Of a stretch of 41,203 nt of DNA, positions 15,844 to 24,378 are shown one piece after another; positions within the stretch are counted from its first letter, which is position 1; every line of letters starts with the position of its first letter. Where the stretch lies: positions 1-41,203 of the forward strand of contig NZ_SMLB01000057.1 in the NCBI RefSeq assembly GCF_004349105.1, written 5' to 3'. The notes beneath the pieces were generated by a model. The model was not told the DNA's origin. It saw only the letters and a list, made by a program, of their open reading frames with translations, and made no database searches. The position numbers and the translations under genes are program-made. Source of the stretch: Jiangella aurantiaca. GTDB taxonomy: Bacteria > Actinomycetota > Actinomycetes > Jiangellales > Jiangellaceae.

Positions 15844-16695
15844 TCAGGCGTCGGCGAAGACCTGGCGCTGCCGGCCGAGCCCGTCGATCTCCAACTCCAC
15901 GACGTCGCCGGCCCGCAGGTAGGGCTGGCCGGGCATGCCCATCGCCACACCGGCCGGGGTGCCGGTGTTCACCAGGTCGCCCGGCTCGAGCACCATGAAC
16001 TGGCTCAGGTACCAGACGACGTACCCGATGCCGAAGATCAGGTCGGCCGTGGTGCCGTCCTGCCGCTTCTCGCCGTTCACCCACAGCCGCAGTCCCAGCT
16101 TGCCGGGGTCGTCGACCTCGTCGGCCGGCACCAGCCACGGGCCCAGTGGGTTGAACGTCTCACACGACTTGCCCTTGTCCCACTGTCCGCCGCGCTCGAG
16201 TTGGAACTCGCGCTCGGAGACGTCGTTGGAGATGACGTAGCCGGCGACGACGTCGAGCGCGTCCTCGGGGGAGTCCAGGTACCGCGCCTCCTTGCCGATG
16301 ACGACGCCCAGCTCGACCTCCCAGTCGGTCTTCACGCTGCCGCGCGGTACCAGCACGGTGTCGTTCGGCCCGACGACGGTGTTCGGCGCCTTCATGAAGA
16401 TGATCGGCTCCGGCGGGATCGCCGCGCCGGTCTCCGCGGCATGGTCGCGGTAGTTCAGCCCGATGCACACGACCTTGCCCGGCCGGGCGATCGGCGCGCC
16501 GATGCGTCCATCCTCGCCCGGCAGCTGCGGCAGGCCGCCCTCGGCCAGCGCTGCGCGGGCCCGCGCGAGCCCATCGCCGGCCAGGAACGCGCCGTCGATG
16601 TCGCCGGTGACCGAGCTCAGGTCGTACACGGTGCCGTCGTCGCCGCGGACGGCGGGTCGCTCTGCGCCCCGGTCACCGATGCGCATCAGTTGCAT
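15844..16695 (-). CDS. Fumarylacetoacetate hydrolase-family protein, probable 2,4-diketo-3-deoxy-sugar-acid hydrolase
   Basis: 283 aa, ATG at 16693-16695 with GAGGAG upstream. The FAH fold has GLNYRDHAAE at residues 79-88, metal ligands E126 and E128 in WEVELGVVIG, D158 in NDVSERE, and QWDKGKSCETFNPLGPW near 171-187. The last block is typical of the subgroup including L-2,4-diketo-3-deoxyrhamnonate and -fuconate hydrolases, which cleave their substrates to pyruvate and L-lactate. This assignment is inferred from neighbours: an L-lactate dehydrogenase gene lies 30 bp upstream in the same operon, and a rhamnose uptake and hydrolysis locus follows on the other strand. Ureidoglycolate lyase, a common label for similar proteins, is the alternative. 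Confidence 0.85.
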   Translation of the reverse strand: MQLMRIGDRGAERPAVRGDDGTVYDLSSVTGDIDGAFLAGDGLARARAALAEGGLPQLPGEDGRIGAPIARPGKVVCIGLNYRDHAAETGAAIPPEPIIFMKAPNTVVGPNDTVLVPRGSVKTDWEVELGVVIGKEARYLDSPEDALDVVAGYVISNDVSEREFQLERGGQWDKGKSCETFNPLGPWLVPADEVDDPGKLGLRLWVNGEKRQDGTTADLIFGIGYVVWYLSQFMVLEPGDLVNTGTPAGVAMGMPGQPYLRAGDVVELEIDGLGRQRQVFADA

Positions 16696-16725
16696 GTCGT
16701 CTCCTCGCGATGAAGTGGTGTGCGG

Positions 16726-17937
16726 TCAGGGGAGCCGGACGTGGCTGGGGTTCAGCTCGTCCACGGTACGGGCTCCGAGCAGCTGCATGGTGCGCCGGAC
16801 CTCGGTGGTCAGGATCTGTGCGGCCCGGGCCACGCCTCGTTCGCCGCCGGCCATCAGCCCGTACAGGTACGCGCGTCCGACCAGGCAGGCGTCGGCGCCC
16901 AGCGCCTTCGCCGCCACGATGTCCGCTCCGCTGGTGATGCCGGTGTCGAGGTAGATCTCGGTGCGGTCGCCGACTGCCGCGGCGACCTCGGGCAGGATCC
17001 GCAGCGGAACCGGCGCGCGGTCCAACTGGCGGCCGCCGTGGTTGGACAGCACGATCGCGTCGGCCCCGGCGTCGACCACCCGCTGGGCGTCCTCGACGGT
17101 CTGGATGCCCTTGACGATGAGCGGGCCGGACCAGATCGAGCGCAGCCACGCGAGGTCGTCGATGGTCATCGTCGGGTCGAAGAGCAGGTTCAGCAGCTCG
17201 GCGATGGTGCCCTTCCACGACGTCAGCGAGGCGAACTGCAGCGGCTTCGTGGTCAGCAGGTTCAGCCACCACGCCGGGTGCGCGGCGGCGTCGAGCACCG
17301 TCTTCGCCGTCAGCGTCGGCGGGATGGTGAAGCCGTTGCGCACGTCGCGCAGCCGGGCGCCGGCCACCGGCACGTCGACGGTGAGCATGAGGGCCTCGTA
17401 GCCGGCGTTCGCGGCCCGCTTCACCAGGTCCTCGCCGGCCGAGCGGTCCTTCCACACGTACAGCTGGAACCACTTGCGCGCCCGCGGCGCCGCGGCGGCG
17501 ACGTCCTCGATGGACGTGGTGCCCATCGTCGAGAGCGAATATGGGATACCGACCCGTTCGGCGACCCGGGCCACGGCGCTCTCGCCCTCGTGGTTCATCA
17601 TCCGAGTGAAGCCGGTCGGCGCGAACGCGAACGGCTGCGCGGACGGCTGTCCCAGCATGGTCGTCGTGGTGTCGACGTCGGAAACGTCGTGCAGCACCGA
17701 CGGCCGGAACTCCAGGTTCGCGAACAGCGACCGCGCCCGGCGCAGGCTGATCTCGGCCTCCGCCGCGCCGTCGGTGTAGTCGAAGACCGATCGCGGCGTG
17801 CGCATCCGCGCGATGCGGCGCAGATCGGCGATGGTCAGCGCACTCGCCAGCCGGCGGTCCGTCGGGTTCAGCGTAGGCCGTTTCGTGCGCAGCAGCGGCT
17901 TGAGCTCGGACCAGCGGGGGAGTTGTCGGTCGGTCAT
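16726..17937 (-). CDS. lldD: FMN-dependent L-lactate dehydrogenase/alpha-hydroxy-acid oxidase
   Basis: 403 aa, ATG at 17935-17937. It oxidises L-lactate (or a related 2-hydroxy acid) to the 2-oxo acid with FMN. Hallmarks of the family: FAPTGF at residues 105-110, QLYVWKDR near 158-165, [19 protein letters not shown] at 185-203, catalytic Lys 276, and the active-site SNHGGRQLD with His 300 and Arg 303. The length and the N-terminal segment fit LldD-type enzymes rather than short glycolate oxidases. It is co-transcribed with the FAH-family hydrolase. The divergent FadR-type regulator and the operator between them fit LldR-style control. Exact substrate and electron acceptor are not readable from sequence. 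Confidence 0.88.
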   Translation of the reverse strand: MTDRQLPRWSELKPLLRTKRPTLNPTDRRLASALTIADLRRIARMRTPRSVFDYTDGAAEAEISLRRARSLFANLEFRPSVLHDVSDVDTTTTMLGQPSAQPFAFAPTGFTRMMNHEGESAVARVAERVGIPYSLSTMGTTSIEDVAAAAPRARKWFQLYVWKDRSAGEDLVKRAANAGYEALMLTVDVPVAGARLRDVRNGFTIPPTLTAKTVLDAAAHPAWWLNLLTTKPLQFASLTSWKGTIAELLNLLFDPTMTIDDLAWLRSIWSGPLIVKGIQTVEDAQRVVDAGADAIVLSNHGGRQLDRAPVPLRILPEVAAAVGDRTEIYLDTGITSGADIVAAKALGADACLVGRAYLYGLMAGGERGVARAAQILTTEVRRTMQLLGARTVDELNPSHVRLP

Positions 17938-17963
17938 GGAGCGGCTCCGTGGACGTCTGCCAT

Positions 17964-17980
17964 GTGTGGTCAGACCACAC
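17964..17980. promoter_or_regulatory. FadR/LldR-type operator between lldD and its regulator
   Basis: GTGTGGTCAGACCACAC is a perfect inverted repeat with 8-bp arms around one central base. Its core TGGTCAGACCA fits the TNGTNNNACNA pattern of the LldR/FadR branch of GntR regulators. It overlaps the region where the -35 box of the regulator gene should lie (-10 at 17989-17994) and is 27 bp before lldD, so one site could control both directions. Confidence 0.8.
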
Positions 17981-17988
17981 GGTATCAG

Positions 17989-17994
17989 TAGGGT
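17989..17994 (+). promoter_or_regulatory. -10 box for a leaderless regulator transcript
   Basis: TAGGGT lies 8 nt before GTG 18003, the same geometry as at nadB and lysS. It decides the start: an earlier GTG at 17949 would put the operator inside the coding sequence. Confidence 0.5.
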
Positions 17995-18002
17995 TCAATC
18001 TC

Positions 18003-18692
18003 GTGAGGACCCATGAGCTCGTGCTGCGCCAGGTGGAGGCCGACCTGGCGGCCGGGAAGCTGCGCGTGGGCGACCGCCTGCCCGGCGAACGGGCGCTGGC
18101 CGGGCAGCTGGGCGTCAGCCGGCCGTCGGTCCGCGAGGCGATCCGCGTCCTCGAGGCCATGGGCGTCGTCCGGACCGCGGTCGGTTCCGGCCCCGACGCC
18201 GGCGCCGTCATCGTCGCCGAGCCCGCGTCGCCGCTGACCGCGACGCTGCGGCTGCACCTGGCCACCAGCCACCTGCCCATGGGCGACATCGTCCAGACCC
18301 GGGTGCTGCTGGAGTCGTGGGCGGTGCGCGAGGCGGCCGGCCGCGCGGAACCGGTCCAGCTGGCCGCCGCCGGGCTGTTGCTCGACGCGATGGACGATCC
18401 CGGGCTGCCGCGCGAGCGGTTCCACCTGCTCGACGCGGAGTTCCACGTGGCGCTGGCCGCGCTGGCCGGCAACGTGCTGGTCTCGACCATCATGGCGTCG
18501 CTGCGCGAGGCGATCCACGGCTACGTCATGGCCGCCGCGCCGAACCTGCCCGACTGGGACGCCGCCGCGGCCGGGTTGCGAGCCGAGCACCGCGCGGTGC
18601 TCGCGGCGGTGGCCGACGGTGACGGCGACGACGCTGCGCGGATGGTGGCCGAGCACATCGAGGGCTTCTACCGCGCCACCCGGATCGCCTGA
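18003..18692 (+). CDS. GntR/FadR-family (FCD) transcriptional regulator
   Basis: 229 aa from GTG 18003, chosen because the TAGGGT box and the operator lie directly upstream. The N-terminal winged helix has the GntR pattern LRVGDRLPGERALAGQLGVS RPSVREAIRVLEAMG at residues 20-54. The C-terminal FCD domain has the usual metal/ligand residues D144, H148, H196 and H218. Its place opposite lldD, with a perfect LldR-like palindrome between them, suggests it represses lldD and the FAH hydrolase gene, and itself, until L-lactate or a sugar-acid intermediate binds. The effector is inferred. Confidence 0.9.
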   Translation: MRTHELVLRQVEADLAAGKLRVGDRLPGERALAGQLGVSRPSVREAIRVLEAMGVVRTAVGSGPDAGAVIVAEPASPLTATLRLHLATSHLPMGDIVQTRVLLESWAVREAAGRAEPVQLAAAGLLLDAMDDPGLPRERFHLLDAEFHVALAALAGNVLVSTIMASLREAIHGYVMAAAPNLPDWDAAAAGLRAEHRAVLAAVADGDGDDAARMVAEHIEGFYRATRIA

Positions 18693-18723
18693 CCGTCCGA
18701 CAGAGCGGCACGATGCGGACGGT
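18692..18723 (+). terminator. Inverted repeat after the FadR-type regulator
   Basis: ACCGTCCG (18692-18699) and CGGACGGT (18716-18723) are perfect 8-bp arms around a 16-nt loop, starting at the last base of the stop codon. Candidate terminator separating the regulator from the rhamnosidase gene. Confidence 0.5.
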
Positions 18724-18737
18724 TCCAGCCGCGATCA

Positions 18738-18767
18738 TTGCCACCCGCGTTCCACGCAACGTACTGT
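18738..18767 (+). promoter_or_regulatory. Candidate promoter of the first rhamnosidase gene
   Basis: TTGCCA (18738-18743), an 18-nt spacer, and TACTGT (18762-18767). It is 78 bp before the ATG and upstream of the LacI-type operator at 18818. Confidence 0.45.
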
Positions 18768-18817
18768 GCCGGACAGATCCGGCGAACCCTCATGTGCTGA
18801 AGGCGCGCAGCGTCCAT

Positions 18818-18829
18818 TGGAACGATTCA
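18818..18829. promoter_or_regulatory. LacI-type operator, site 1
   Basis: TGGAACGATTCA, a near-palindrome with the central CG typical of LacI-family operators. It lies just before the AGAGGAG ribosome binding site of the rhamnosidase gene. It differs by one base from the site before the importer operon. Confidence 0.6.
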
Positions 18830-18844
18830 TAGAGGAGTCCGACC

Positions 18845-21800
18845 ATGGCCGACCGACACGACGACTCGACGAACGACCGCCCGATCATCGGCGGACGGCC
18901 ATTGAGCCGCCGGACGTTCCTGGGCTCGGCGGCCGTTGGCGCCGGCGCCGTCACCTGGGGTCTGGATCGCGCCCCGTCGGCGTCGGCCGCACCGGTCGCG
19001 AACGCCGGCCCGCTCCGCTGCACCGGGCTGACCACGGAATACGCGCCGACGCTGCTCGGCACTGATGTCGTGCGGCCGCGGCTGTCGTGGATCCCGGCGG
19101 CGAGCGGGCACGCCGCCACCCAGACGGCGTACCAGGTGCTGGTGGCGTCGTCGCCGGATCTGCTCACGCCTGAGCGAGCCGACGTTTGGGACTCCGGCAA
19201 GGTGGACGACTCGGCGTCTGTCGGCATCGAGTACGGCGGCCCGGAGCTGGCGCCGCGCACCCGGTATCACTGGCGGGCCCGGCTGTGGGACGGGTCCGGC
19301 CGCGGCGCCCGCTGGAGCGAGCCGGCCTGGTTCGAGACCGGCCTGCGGGAGGAAGGGTTCGGCGGCGCTCGCTGGATCGGCGCGGAGCCGGAGCCGGCGC
19401 AGGAGCCCCGCGATGTCGCCGGAGCGTCGTGGATCTGGCTGCCTGGTGCGACAGCGAACGGCGCACCCGCCGGCCCCGGCTGGTTCCGTGGTCGGCTCGC
19501 CCTGCCCGCCGGCCTCGACGTCGCGTCGGCCCACCTGGTGATGACCGCCGACGACGACTACACCGCCTACCTCGGCGGCGTGCCCGTTCTGTCGTCTCCG
19601 GTGCAGACGGACGGCTGGAAGACGGCCGAGACGGCGGACGTCACGGCGCTGGTCCGGGACGCCGTCGGGGCGGACCTCGTCGTCGCCGCGGCCGCGCACA
19701 ACCGCGGCTCGGGCTCCGTCAACCCCGGCGGCCTGCTGGCCAAACTGGTCGTGACGACGGTGAGTGGCGACCGGCTGGTCCTGGTCACCGACGGTTCCTG
19801 GCGCAGCGCAAGCTCCGAGCGGAACGGCTGGGCGCAGCCCGGCCACGACGACACCGGCTGGGACGCGGTGACCGTGCTCGCCCCGTACGGCCAGGGCCCC
19901 TGGGGCAGCCAGGTCACCGTGCCGCAGCGCCAGACGCTCGACCTGCTCGGCGCGTCGTGGGTGTGGGGCCTGGGCGCGACGACATCGGACGCGCCCGAGG
20001 GCAGCCAGTGGTTCCGCGGCCGCTTCGCGCTGCCGCCCGACGTCGGCGTCCTCTCCGCCGAACTCGTGATGACCGCCGACGACGACTACACCGCATACCT
20101 CGACGGGGAGGTCGTCCTGTCCGCGCCGCAGCAGGTGGACGGGTGGCGCTCGGCGGAGATCGCGGACGTGACGCCAGTCGTGGCCGGAGCCGTCGGCGGC
20201 GAGCTCGTGTTCGCCGCCCGTGCGACGAACCGGCCCGGCCCGTCGGTCAACCCGGCCGGGTTGATCGCCAAGCTGCTGGTCCGCACGGCCGACCAGGAAG
20301 ACATGGTCTTCGTCACCAACGGCTCCTGGCGCAGCTCCGGCACCGAGGCGCCCGGCTGGGAGCAGCCCGGTCACGACGACTCCGCATGGGACGCCGTCAC
20401 CGTGCTCGCCCCGTACGGCCAGGGGCCGTGGGGCAACAGTGTCGTCATCGCCCGGCCGGAGAAGCCGGCTCCGCTGCTGCGCCGTTCGTTCGACCTGACG
20501 AAACCCGTCAGGCGAGCCCGTCTCTACGCCAGCGGCGTCGCCTACCACGACCTTCACCTCAACGGCGCCCGCGTGGGCGACTCCGTGCTGGACCCTGGGT
20601 TCACCGACTACGAAGAGACTGTCCTCTACGTCACACACGACATCACCGACCTGCTGCGGCAGGGCGAAAACACTCTCGCCGCAGAACTCGGCCGCGGCTT
20701 CTACGGAATGACCACCGACAACGTGTGGCGGTGGCACCAGACGCCGTGGCACGGCGAACCCCGGCTGATCGCTCGCCTCGTCGTCGAGCACGCCGACGGG
20801 AGTGTCACCGAGATCACCACCGACCAGGACTGGCGGGTCACCGGCGGGCCAACGGTGTCGAACTCCCTCTACGCCGGGGAGAGCTTCGATGCCCGGCTGG
20901 TTCCCGACGGCTGGACCGAGCCCGGCTTCGACGCCTCCGCCTGGTCCGCGGCGGCCGTTCTCCCGGCGCCGTCCGGAACGCTCCGAGCCCAGGAGAACGA
21001 GCCGATCCGCGTGGTCGAGGACGTCGCGCCGGTCCGGCTGACCGAGCCTGTCCCGGGCAGCTGGGTCGCTGACTTCGGCCGCACCGCGGCCGGCTGGACC
21101 CGGCTGCGCGTCACTGCGCCGGCCGGCACCACGATCCGGCTGCGGCACGGCGAGACCGTCGCCGCGAACGGCACCGTCCAGGCCTCGACAGGGCACGTCC
21201 CGGGCCGGTTCCAGCTCGACGAGTACACGACGCGCGGCGACGGCGAGGAGGTGTGGGAGGCGAAGTTCTCGTACAAGGGCTTCCGGTACGTCCAGCTCGA
21301 CGGACTGCCCGCGGCGCCGACGGCTGACACCGTCACCATGCGGGTCGTGCACTCGGACGTCGTCGAGGTCGCCACGTTCGACTGCGACCAGCCGATGTAC
21401 GTTCAGCTGGAGCGGATGATGCGGCGGACGATCCTGAACAACCTGCACAGCATCCCGACCGATACCCCGATGTTCGAGAAGAACGGCTGGACCGGCGACG
21501 CCCAGGTCGGCGCGCCCACCATGGCCGGGACGCTCGGGATGGCCCGGTTCTTCACCAAGTGGCTGGGCGATCTGCGCGACAGTCAGATCGGCTCCGGGCA
21601 GGTCCCGGTGATCGTGCCCAGCGGCGGCTGGGGCTACCAGGAGCTGGCACCCGCGCCGGAGTGGACCACCGTCTACCCGTTCGTGCTGCGCGAGATGCAC
21701 CGCTGGTACGGCGACGAGCGCATCCTCGCCGAGCACTGGGAGCCCGTGCTGACCTACCTCGACTGGGAGCTCGGCCGGCTGCAGAGCGGCCTGGCGGTCA

Positions 21801-22702
21801 CGGCGCTCGGCGACTACCTCTCGCCCGGCACCGGCGGCAACCCGCCCGAGGACACCCGGCTGACCGCGACGGCATACCTGTACCGCGCACTGATCTCGAC
21901 TGCCGAGGTCGGCGACCTGCTGGGGCACGACGCCGATGCGGCTCGGCTGCGGGCCGCGGCCGACGGACTGAAGGCCCGGCTGAACGAGACCTTCCTCGAC
22001 ATCGCGCGAGGCCTCTACCGGACCGCCCGCGACCCCGGGTACCGGCAGACGTCCAACGCGGTTCCGCTGGCGTTCGGGCTCGTGCCTCCGGAGCACGTAC
22101 AGGCCGTGGTCGACAACCTCGTCGCCGACGTCGAGGCGCGCGACTGGCACCTCAACACCGGCTGCCTCGGCACCAGCGTCCTGCTGCCGGTCCTCACCGT
22201 GTACGGTCACGCCGACGCCGCCGCCAAGATCGCGCTGCAGCGCAGCCAGCCGAGCTGGGGGCACTGGATCGACAACGGCGCCGACACCATGTGGGAGATG
22301 TGGCAGGTCGACACCCGCTCGCGCGATCACTACTTCCACGGCACCGTGGCTCAGTGGCTGCTCGAGCACGTCGCCGGCCTGGTGAATCTGGCCGGCGGGT
22401 GGCGGGAGTTCCGGGTCCGGCCGGACGCGCGCAGCCAGGTCGGCTCTGCGTCGCTGACCATCGAATCAGTGCGCGGCCGCGTGGGGTCGTCATGGACCCA
22501 GACCGGCCGGTTGCTCCGGCTGACCGTCGTGGTCCCGGTCGGCTCGACGGCGGAGGTGTGGGTACCCGGGGCATCCGCGGGCGAGGTCACCGCTGCACCG
22601 TCTCGCCTCGTCACCAGCATGCGCGAGGAACCGGGCTGGGTCGTCTACACCGTCGGCGCCGGAGAGTGGCGGTTCGACAGCCGCTCCGCCCCTCTCCTCT
22701 GA
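18845..22702 (+). CDS. Tat-exported GH78 alpha-L-rhamnosidase with duplicated module
   Basis: 1285 aa. A Tat signal (SRRTFLGS at residues 21-28, hydrophobic core, then SASAAP) directs it outside. An N-terminal fibronectin-like domain (about 55-168) is followed by two copies of a roughly 163-aa beta-sandwich module (193-355 and 369-531), then the rhamnosidase N domain (about 545-720). The GH78 (alpha/alpha)6 barrel is about 840-1180 and a C-terminal beta domain ends the chain. Catalytic features: DTPMFEKNGWTGD with D873, E878 (general acid position) and D885, and GADTMWEMW with E1151 (general base position). It hydrolyses terminal alpha-L-rhamnose from glycosides or polysaccharides. AGAGGAG precedes the ATG. 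It lies upstream of the rhamnose importer and shares its operator motif. Confidence 0.94.
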   Translation: MADRHDDSTNDRPIIGGRPLSRRTFLGSAAVGAGAVTWGLDRAPSASAAPVANAGPLRCTGLTTEYAPTLLGTDVVRPRLSWIPAASGHAATQTAYQVLVASSPDLLTPERADVWDSGKVDDSASVGIEYGGPELAPRTRYHWRARLWDGSGRGARWSEPAWFETGLREEGFGGARWIGAEPEPAQEPRDVAGASWIWLPGATANGAPAGPGWFRGRLALPAGLDVASAHLVMTADDDYTAYLGGVPVLSSPVQTDGWKTAETADVTALVRDAVGADLVVAAAAHNRGSGSVNPGGLLAKLVVTTVSGDRLVLVTDGSWRSASSERNGWAQPGHDDTGWDAVTVLAPYGQGPWGSQVTVPQRQTLDLLGASWVWGLGATTSDAPEGSQWFRGRFALPPDVGVLSAELVMTADDDYTAYLDGEVVLSAPQQVDGWRSAEIADVTPVVAGAVGGELVFAARATNRPGPSVNPAGLIAKLLVRTADQEDMVFVTNGSWRSSGTEAPGWEQPGHDDSAWDAVTVLAPYGQGPWGNSVVIARPEKPAPLLRRSFDLTKPVRRARLYASGVAYHDLHLNGARVGDSVLDPGFTDYEETVLYVTHDITDLLRQGENTLAAELGRGFYGMTTDNVWRWHQTPWHGEPRLIARLVVEHADGSVTEITTDQDWRVTGGPTVSNSLYAGESFDARLVPDGWTEPGFDASAWSAAAVLPAPSGTLRAQENEPIRVVEDVAPVRLTEPVPGSWVADFGRTAAGWTRLRVTAPAGTTIRLRHGETVAANGTVQASTGHVPGRFQLDEYTTRGDGEEVWEAKFSYKGFRYVQLDGLPAAPTADTVTMRVVHSDVVEVATFDCDQPMYVQLERMMRRTILNNLHSIPTDTPMFEKNGWTGDAQVGAPTMAGTLGMARFFTKWLGDLRDSQIGSGQVPVIVPSGGWGYQELAPAPEWTTVYPFVLREMHRWYGDERILAEHWEPVLTYLDWELGRLQSGLAVTALGDYLSPGTGGNPPEDTRLTATAYLYRALISTAEVGDLLGHDADAARLRAAADGLKARLNETFLDIARGLYRTARDPGYRQTSNAVPLAFGLVPPEHVQAVVDNLVADVEARDWHLNTGCLGTSVLLPVLTVYGHADAAAKIALQRSQPSWGHWIDNGADTMWEMWQVDTRSRDHYFHGTVAQWLLEHVAGLVNLAGGWREFRVRPDARSQVGSASLTIESVRGRVGSSWTQTGRLLRLTVVVPVGSTAEVWVPGASAGEVTAAPSRLVTSMREEPGWVVYTVGAGEWRFDSRSAPLL
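19421..20437 (+). repeat. Internal tandem duplication in the first rhamnosidase gene
   Basis: 19421-19909 and 19949-20437 encode the same module (residues 193-355 and 369-531), offset by 528 bp. Stretches such as GTGATGACCGCCGACGACGA and the run coding VTVLAPYGQGPWG are nearly identical in DNA. Each copy begins GASW(I/V)W and contains VMTADDDYTAYL. Confidence 0.85.
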
Positions 22703-22773
22703 TCATCAACCGCTGGCGCGGGGCGACCCCTGGCCTGAACATCAGATGACATGCACGCTTTCGCCGGACAGGG

Positions 22774-22802
22774 TTGACCTTTGCCACGGCCAGGCCTAAA
22801 GT
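22774..22802 (+). promoter_or_regulatory. Promoter of the rhamnose importer operon
   Basis: TTGACC (22774-22779), a 17-nt spacer, and TAAAGT (22797-22802) make a near-consensus housekeeping promoter. The LacI-type operator at 22816-22827 would lie just downstream of the transcription start, a position where binding blocks transcription. Confidence 0.75.
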
Positions 22803-22815
22803 CCACGCAAGATCA

Positions 22816-22827
22816 TGAAACGATTCA
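22816..22827. promoter_or_regulatory. LacI-type operator, site 2
   Basis: TGAAACGATTCA has arms TGAA/TTCA around ACGA with a central CG. It sits between the -10 box and the GGAGGA ribosome binding site (22835-22840). Confidence 0.7.
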
Positions 22828-22845
22828 GTCATCTGGAGGACACTG

Positions 22846-24378
22846 TTGTCCGCTATGGGGAGTGCGCCCGAGCCCCCACAGCTCCGGCCGGTCGTGTCGC
22901 TGGACGGGGTGACCAAGGCGTTCGGCTCGGTGGTGGCCCTTCGCGACGCCCGTCTCGAGCTCTTCCCCGGCGAGGCGCACGCTCTGGTCGGTGAGAACGG
23001 CGCCGGAAAGTCGACGCTGATCAAGATCCTTGCCGGGGTGCACCGGCCCGACACCGGGATCGTCACGGTGAACGGCGAGACGGTCGAGTTCACGAACACC
23101 GCCGCCGCCAAGGACGCCGGCATCGCCGTCATCTATCAGGAGCCCACGCTCTTCCCCGACCTGTCGGTCGCCGAGAACATCTTCGTCGGCCGCCAGCCGC
23201 GGGCGCGGCTCGGCCTGATCGATCGGGCCGTGATGAACCGCGAGGCCGCAGCATTGTTCGCCCGACTGGGCGTGCCCCTGGACCCGGAGCGGCCGGCGAA
23301 GGGGCTGTCCATCGCCGACCAGCAGATCGTCGAGATCGCCAAGGCCATCTCCGTCGATGCGACTGTGCTGATCATGGATGAGCCGACGGCGGCGTTGTCA
23401 GGTGTCGAGGTCGAGCGGCTGTTCGCCGTCGTGCGAGGGCTGCGCGACGCCGGGGCGGCGGTGCTGTTCATCTCGCACCGGTTCGACGAGGTCGAAGCGT
23501 TGTGTCAGCGGGTGACGGTGATGCGTGACGGTGCGCACGTATCGACCGACCTGATGGCTGAGATGACGATCGATCAGATCGTGCGGCGGATGGTCGGCCG
23601 TGAGCTGGGTGCGCTCTTCCCCAAGCAGGACGTCGTTCCGGGCGCGGTCGTGCTCGAGGTCGAAGCTCTGAGCCGCGCCGGTCTCTTCCGCGACGTCTCG
23701 TTCCAGGTCCGTGCCGGTGAGATCGTGGCGCTGGCGGGCCTGGTCGGTTCGGGCCGGTCCGAGGTGGTGCAGGCAGTGTTCGGGATCGACCCGCGCGACG
23801 CCGGCACCGTCCGGGTCGCCGGCCGAACGCTTCCGGCCGGCAACTCGAAGGCGGCTATGCGGGCCGGGGTGGCACTGGTTCCCGAGGACCGGCGGCAGCA
23901 GGGGCTGATCCTCGACCTGTCGATCATGCGCAACGCCACCTTGGTCCGGCGCAACCGGTTGTCCCGGTTCGGCTTCCTCACCGGCGGTGCCGAACGGCGC
24001 GAAGCGGCCGAGTGGACTCGGCGCCTGCAGACCCGCTACGGCCGGCTGACCGACCCGGCCGGCACCCTGTCCGGCGGCAACCAGCAGAAGGTTGCGCTGG
24101 CCAAGTGGCTGGCCACCGACCCGAAGGTGCTCATCGTCGACGAGCCCACCCGTGGCATCGATGTCGGCACCAAGGCCGAGGTGCACCGGCTGATGTCGCA
24201 GCTGGCCGCCGACGGAGTCGCCATCGTCATGGTCTCGTCGGAGCTGCCCGAGGTGCTCGGCATGGCCGATCGAGTCCTGGTGATCCGGGAAGGCCGGCTG
24301 GCCGGCGAGCTGAGCCGCGCCGAGGCCACCGAGGAGTCCGTGATGTTCCTCGCGACCGGTCGGGGGGCGGCGGCATGA
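22846..24378 (+). CDS. Rhamnose-type sugar ABC importer, duplicated ATP-binding protein
   Basis: 510 aa. TTG 22846 is chosen as start because GGAGGA lies 5 nt upstream; ATG 22855 is the alternative. Two fused ABC domains as in RbsA, XylG and RhaT. The first has Walker A GENGAGKS at residues 49-56, signature LSIADQQ and Walker B VLIMDEP. The second has the degenerate Walker A (LVGSGRSE, no Lys) normal for this class, signature LSGGNQQKV and Walker B VLIVDEP. It powers uptake through the two permeases encoded next. Rhamnose specificity is inferred from the RhaS-type binding protein in the operon and the flanking rhamnosidase genes. Equivalent to rhizobial RhaT. Confidence 0.93.
   Translation: MSAMGSAPEPPQLRPVVSLDGVTKAFGSVVALRDARLELFPGEAHALVGENGAGKSTLIKILAGVHRPDTGIVTVNGETVEFTNTAAAKDAGIAVIYQEPTLFPDLSVAENIFVGRQPRARLGLIDRAVMNREAAALFARLGVPLDPERPAKGLSIADQQIVEIAKAISVDATVLIMDEPTAALSGVEVERLFAVVRGLRDAGAAVLFISHRFDEVEALCQRVTVMRDGAHVSTDLMAEMTIDQIVRRMVGRELGALFPKQDVVPGAVVLEVEALSRAGLFRDVSFQVRAGEIVALAGLVGSGRSEVVQAVFGIDPRDAGTVRVAGRTLPAGNSKAAMRAGVALVPEDRRQQGLILDLSIMRNATLVRRNRLSRFGFLTGGAERREAAEWTRRLQTRYGRLTDPAGTLSGGNQQKVALAKWLATDPKVLIVDEPTRGIDVGTKAEVHRLMSQLAADGVAIVMVSSELPEVLGMADRVLVIREGRLAGELSRAEATEESVMFLATGRGAAA

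Noticed and set aside
18827-22369. A 1180-codon open frame on the minus strand opposite the first rhamnosidase
   Set aside because: It mirrors the plus-strand gene in extreme GC DNA, where antisense frames stay open by codon bias. It has no recognisable domain, while the plus strand encodes a complete GH78 enzyme.
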